Below are positions 13,701-15,022 of a DNA stretch of 15,022 bases, one piece after another (positions within the stretch are counted from its first letter, which is position 1; every line of letters starts with the position of its first letter). The translations under genes and the position numbers were made by a program. The notes beneath the pieces are model-generated. The model searched no databases. It saw only the letters and a list, made by a program, of their open reading frames with translations, and was not told the DNA's origin. This stretch comes from Crocinitomicaceae bacterium (GTDB lineage Bacteria > Bacteroidota > Bacteroidia > Flavobacteriales_G > Salibacteraceae): NCBI GenBank assembly GCA_018623405.1, contig JAAZVO010000039.1:1-15022 (forward strand), in the 5' to 3' direction.

Positions 13701-15022
13701 GACAAATAACAAATATTAATATTCCTGGAATTTATTGGGCTCAAAAAACAATTATTGCAACAGGTTGCCAAAATTCAGATACCGCTATATTAGTGGTAGA
13801 TACCTTGCCAATTTTTAACTTAGGTGTTGATACTTCAATTTGTTCATTTGACTCTATTCCATTAACTGGAGACCCTTTAGGTAGCTACACCTACCTTTGG
13901 GGAGGTGGCAGCAGTTCAGACACCATATTTGGAAAACCGGGAAATACCTATTCACTTACACTTGCTACTCTTTTTGGGTGTACTTCTAATGATGAAATTA
14001 TTTTAATCCAAGATAATTCCCCTCCTCAAGCAAACTGCTATTCTGATACAACCATTTACCTTGACAATACAGGAAACTTCACCATTGATAGTTTATTTAT
14101 TGATAGCGCATCAAGTGACAATTGCAGAGATGTACTTCTTTCTATCAATCGAACAAATTTTTCATGTGCAGACGTAGCACTTCCCCAAACTGTTACACTA
14201 ACTGTAACTGATGTTGATGGAAATTTTGCAACTTGTGAAACACAAGTAATTGTGGTTGATACTATTTCACCAATTGTTACATGCAGAGATACCACGGTTT
14301 ACCTCGATTCTTCAGGAGTTGGAAGTACACTTTTTGAAGGTGCACAGCCAATATCATTTAATGAAGATTGGACAGGAGAAGGAGCAAACACATACTTTTC
14401 TTCTACCAACCCTTCTCATCCTAGTTCAACAACACAATGGAATGTTACAGGAGATATTGACCTAGCAGAATTTGTAAAAGGAATTCCCGGTAAGGAAATA
14501 GATTTAGCAGGGTTTGGCAATGGAGCTATTCAATCTATTCAAAATTTCACATTCACTCCAGGGTTTTATACATTTTCGTTTTTAGATTCTACAAATAGCC
14601 TAGGAAATAATTCCTCTGTTCAAGTTATCATTGGAAGTTTGGTAAATCAAACTTTTGTTAGTGATTTGTTTATTCAGTCTCACTCGGTTTCCTTTCAAGT
14701 AAAAACTACCGAAATAGCTCCAATTCAAATGATTCAACTTGGCCCTAATGATGCAGGAGGTAGTTTTATAGGAAATATTCAGTTAACAGGTCAGCCATAC
14801 TATTTTACTATAAATGGCGGAATGAATGATTTATGCGGCATCCAATCCATTTTTACAACTGATACTACATTTAATTGCTCACAGGTTGACACCAATTTAG
14901 TTGCTTTAACTATTGTTGATGTAAATGGAAACTCTTCTACTTGTAATGCCCAGGTTTTGGTGGTTGATACCATAAAACCTTCGGCATTTTGTTATAGAGA
15001 TACTACTGTGTTTCTTAATGCC
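10757..15022 (+). CDS. Giant exported multidomain surface protein (3' end outside the window)
   Basis: The frame is open for exactly 1422 codons from the ATG at 10757 to the last base, without a stop. Residues 1-24 are a Sec signal peptide (ending near NLKAQ). Residues about 105-430 resemble the IgGFc-binding N-terminal domain (PF17517), with ILIQATNPITAYYEVNR, VATENNTTVTITP and GIPFTITLDKGETY. From about 455 the composition changes to Asp-Thr-rich Ig-like units. These include an orphan unit with Cys532 and three tandem units with DTSIC-type openings at Cys883, Cys955 and Cys1029. HYR-like repeats begin at Cys1094, Cys1176 and Cys1412. The second holds an inserted domain at about 1190-1352. 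In Bacteroidota such proteins usually end with a gliding-motility-associated (T9SS type B) C-terminal domain, which would lie outside. It is probably a surface adhesin. I see no clear promoter in the 115 bases upstream. Confidence 0.93.
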   Translation, partial: MTKNRLLFISLLLWIVSISNLKAQVDYEFWFVAPEVTSGHGDNPVRFVFTAFGQPSTATISMPANGGFTPVVVNVPANGTVNVDMTPYKAQIENNPPASVLNKGILIQATNPITAYYEVNRDNNPDIFTLKGKNALDTEFYIPLQNKFNNQGGLNPAAYAGFDIVATENNTTVTITPTQALFGHPAGIPFTITLDKGETYFCRSLSQTGTLKPGGTKVVSNKKIAITIKDDSIRTTWGGCYDLLGDQIVGTSQIGFDHVIIKGPTGNNDHAFIYATENNTEIWIDDSTGAPDLILNEGQIHNYNSFPNASTFIHSSKPVYATHLTGYGCEMGTALVPPLGCSGSSEIAFTRSSTTSFSLIILTDSGNINNFTVTSNGANVPINPADFTDAPGTNGKLKVYNEDFANTIVVTNAQTVVSNTKGVFHCGMVNGTGSGCRYGYFSGFRSVQLGGDRPFCDGDTTTLDAGILTEYNWFKKSSGAFNKIDSSRFLNVVDSGLYVVNDNSFRQCFTDTIHLAYHVTTNPGLTPDTSICEKLTFDFTAATIPGFSYLWSTGDTTNSITLIAPDTFRVDTVSVIITDTNGCNSFDTTYTAFDTVKTPKFFGADVSGNLPSMCTTDDTVWVKGSNPLPNYLAYFLGNGIIETDSTDSIAVFDPNLANGGTHQLYFTFIDTSTVGQCSSIDTVGITVFPPINTTPDTALFCNTNPFKVFANPNTNGGDLGEWIKISPNLDTTNFHSTDSALYSPLVVVNPPSFSDTLVYQFTTGSGCVNRDTVFIDVFVFPPVDTLIKTYCADTVGDTAKIIDLTQFDDSLNFGLVLDIKYFSSGSFAPADSIPDPTQYRATDNDTVFVKTVAGGGCINVEGFIVFNVNPLPNPFLGNDTSICSGKSITLRNTPTAGFSFSWSDATTGDSIQENSGGKYWLQKTNSITGCIATDTITVSIDTLPVIDIGADQRICADTVVDFVAGPNDAALSYLWSTGSTNRQITNINIPGIYWAQKTIIATGCQNSDTAILVVDTLPIFNLGVDTSICSFDSIPLTGDPLGSYTYLWGGGSSSDTIFGKPGNTYSLTLATLFGCTSNDEIILIQDNSPPQANCYSDTTIYLDNTGNFTIDSLFIDSASSDNCRDVLLSINRTNFSCADVALPQTVTLTVTDVDGNFATCETQVIVVDTISPIVTCRDTTVYLDSSGVGSTLFEGAQPISFNEDWTGEGANTYFSSTNPSHPSSTTQWNVTGDIDLAEFVKGIPGKEIDLAGFGNGAIQSIQNFTFTPGFYTFSFLDSTNSLGNNSSVQVIIGSLVNQTFVSDLFIQSHSVSFQVKTTEIAPIQMIQLGPNDAGGSFIGNIQLTGQPYYFTINGGMNDLCGIQSIFTTDTTFNCSQVDTNLVALTIVDVNGNSSTCNAQVLVVDTIKPSAFCYRDTTVFLNA
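13364..14011 (+). repeat. Three tandem Ig-like repeats in the giant protein
   Basis: Units of about 73 residues (cysteine spacing 72 and 74) share this order: an LGxDTSIC-like opening, a YLW-S-x-G or FSWSDATTG strand, PG-x-Y or GGKYW, a GC, then SDTI and a VDTLP linker in the first two units. The opening Cys and the later GC Cys could form one disulfide per unit. The pattern matches PKD-like or Ig-like repeats common in gliding-associated Bacteroidota proteins. Confidence 0.75.
14036..15022 (+). repeat. HYR-like repeats, one interrupted and one cut by the window end
   Basis: Each unit opens with C-x-x-DTT-(V/I)-(Y/F)-L, has a middle D-x-C(G/R) and F-x-C, then VTLTVTDVDGN or VALTIVDVNGN, a TC strand and a VVDT linker. 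The first unit runs from Cys1094 to Cys1176, 82 residues. The second runs from Cys1176 to Cys1412, 236 residues, because of an insert of about 155 residues. The third starts at Cys1412 and is cut off at residue 1422. Confidence 0.8.
14324..14812 (+). other. Jelly-roll-like domain nested inside a HYR-like repeat
   Basis: Residues about 1190-1352 interrupt the second HYR-like unit between its DSSG turn (ending at Gly1187) and its second conserved cysteine (Cys1360). The insert has the order WNVTGDIDL, IDLAGFGNGAI, FTFTPGFYTFSF and LGPNDAGGSFIGNIQL. This order resembles DUF642 or PEP-CTERM-type carbohydrate-binding jelly rolls. The resemblance is by pattern and recall only. Confidence 0.6.

Noticed and set aside
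11734..14295. Four minus-strand frames of 61-79 codons inside the giant gene
   Set aside because: They are opposite-strand shadows. They arise from the repeated Asp-Thr and Val codons of the real plus-strand frame and have no domain pattern or promoter.
14250..14465. A plus-strand frame of 71 codons in a second reading frame
   Set aside because: It overlaps the conserved HYR-like repeat and the nested domain in the real frame, and its translation has no coherent features.

Overview
The window looks like a chromosome segment of a low-GC member of the Bacteroidota, most likely Flavobacteriales. Three things point there. Several very large exported proteins carry a Sec signal peptide, tandem adhesin-like beta-sandwich repeats and a type IX secretion (T9SS) type A C-terminal domain. 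Promoter candidates match the Bacteroidota -7 consensus TAnnTTTG. Shine-Dalgarno sequences are nearly absent. I cannot assign a genus.

Layout. (1) 1-5137, plus strand: three consecutive genes for T9SS cargo proteins. The first is only a 49-residue C-terminal tail. The next two are complete (727 and 851 aa), and rho-independent terminators separate all three. (2) 5134-6620, minus strand: a two-gene operon for an Mla-type lipid ABC transporter (permease mlaE, then ATPase mlaF, overlapping at ATGA). (3) 6716-8598, plus strand: a very short lipoprotein gene, a SprT-like putative metalloprotease gene one base after it, and a mannose-1-phosphate guanylyltransferase gene. (4) 8638-10035, minus strand: class II fumarase, which shares a bidirectional terminator with the guanylyltransferase gene. 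(5) 10130-10300, plus strand: a 56-aa membrane protein gene, convergent with and overlapping an ArsC-family reductase gene (10297-10641, minus). (6) 10757 to the window end: an open frame of 1422 codons with no stop. It encodes a giant exported protein with an IgGFc-binding-like N-terminal region, Asp-Thr-rich Ig-like repeats, and HYR-like repeats, one of which holds a nested jelly-roll-like domain.

How the genes relate. The outer blocks are surface or secreted proteins delivered through Sec and T9SS. The middle is mostly housekeeping: outer-membrane lipid transport, nucleotide-sugar synthesis for surface polysaccharide, and the TCA cycle. I saw no mobile element, CRISPR array, rRNA or tRNA. 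I saw no clear undescribed multi-gene system. The most unusual items are the nested domain in the giant protein, a run of non-ATG starts beside promoter boxes near 6620-6860, two convergent gene pairs with the same CTAA stop overlap, and two small genes (44 and 56 aa).
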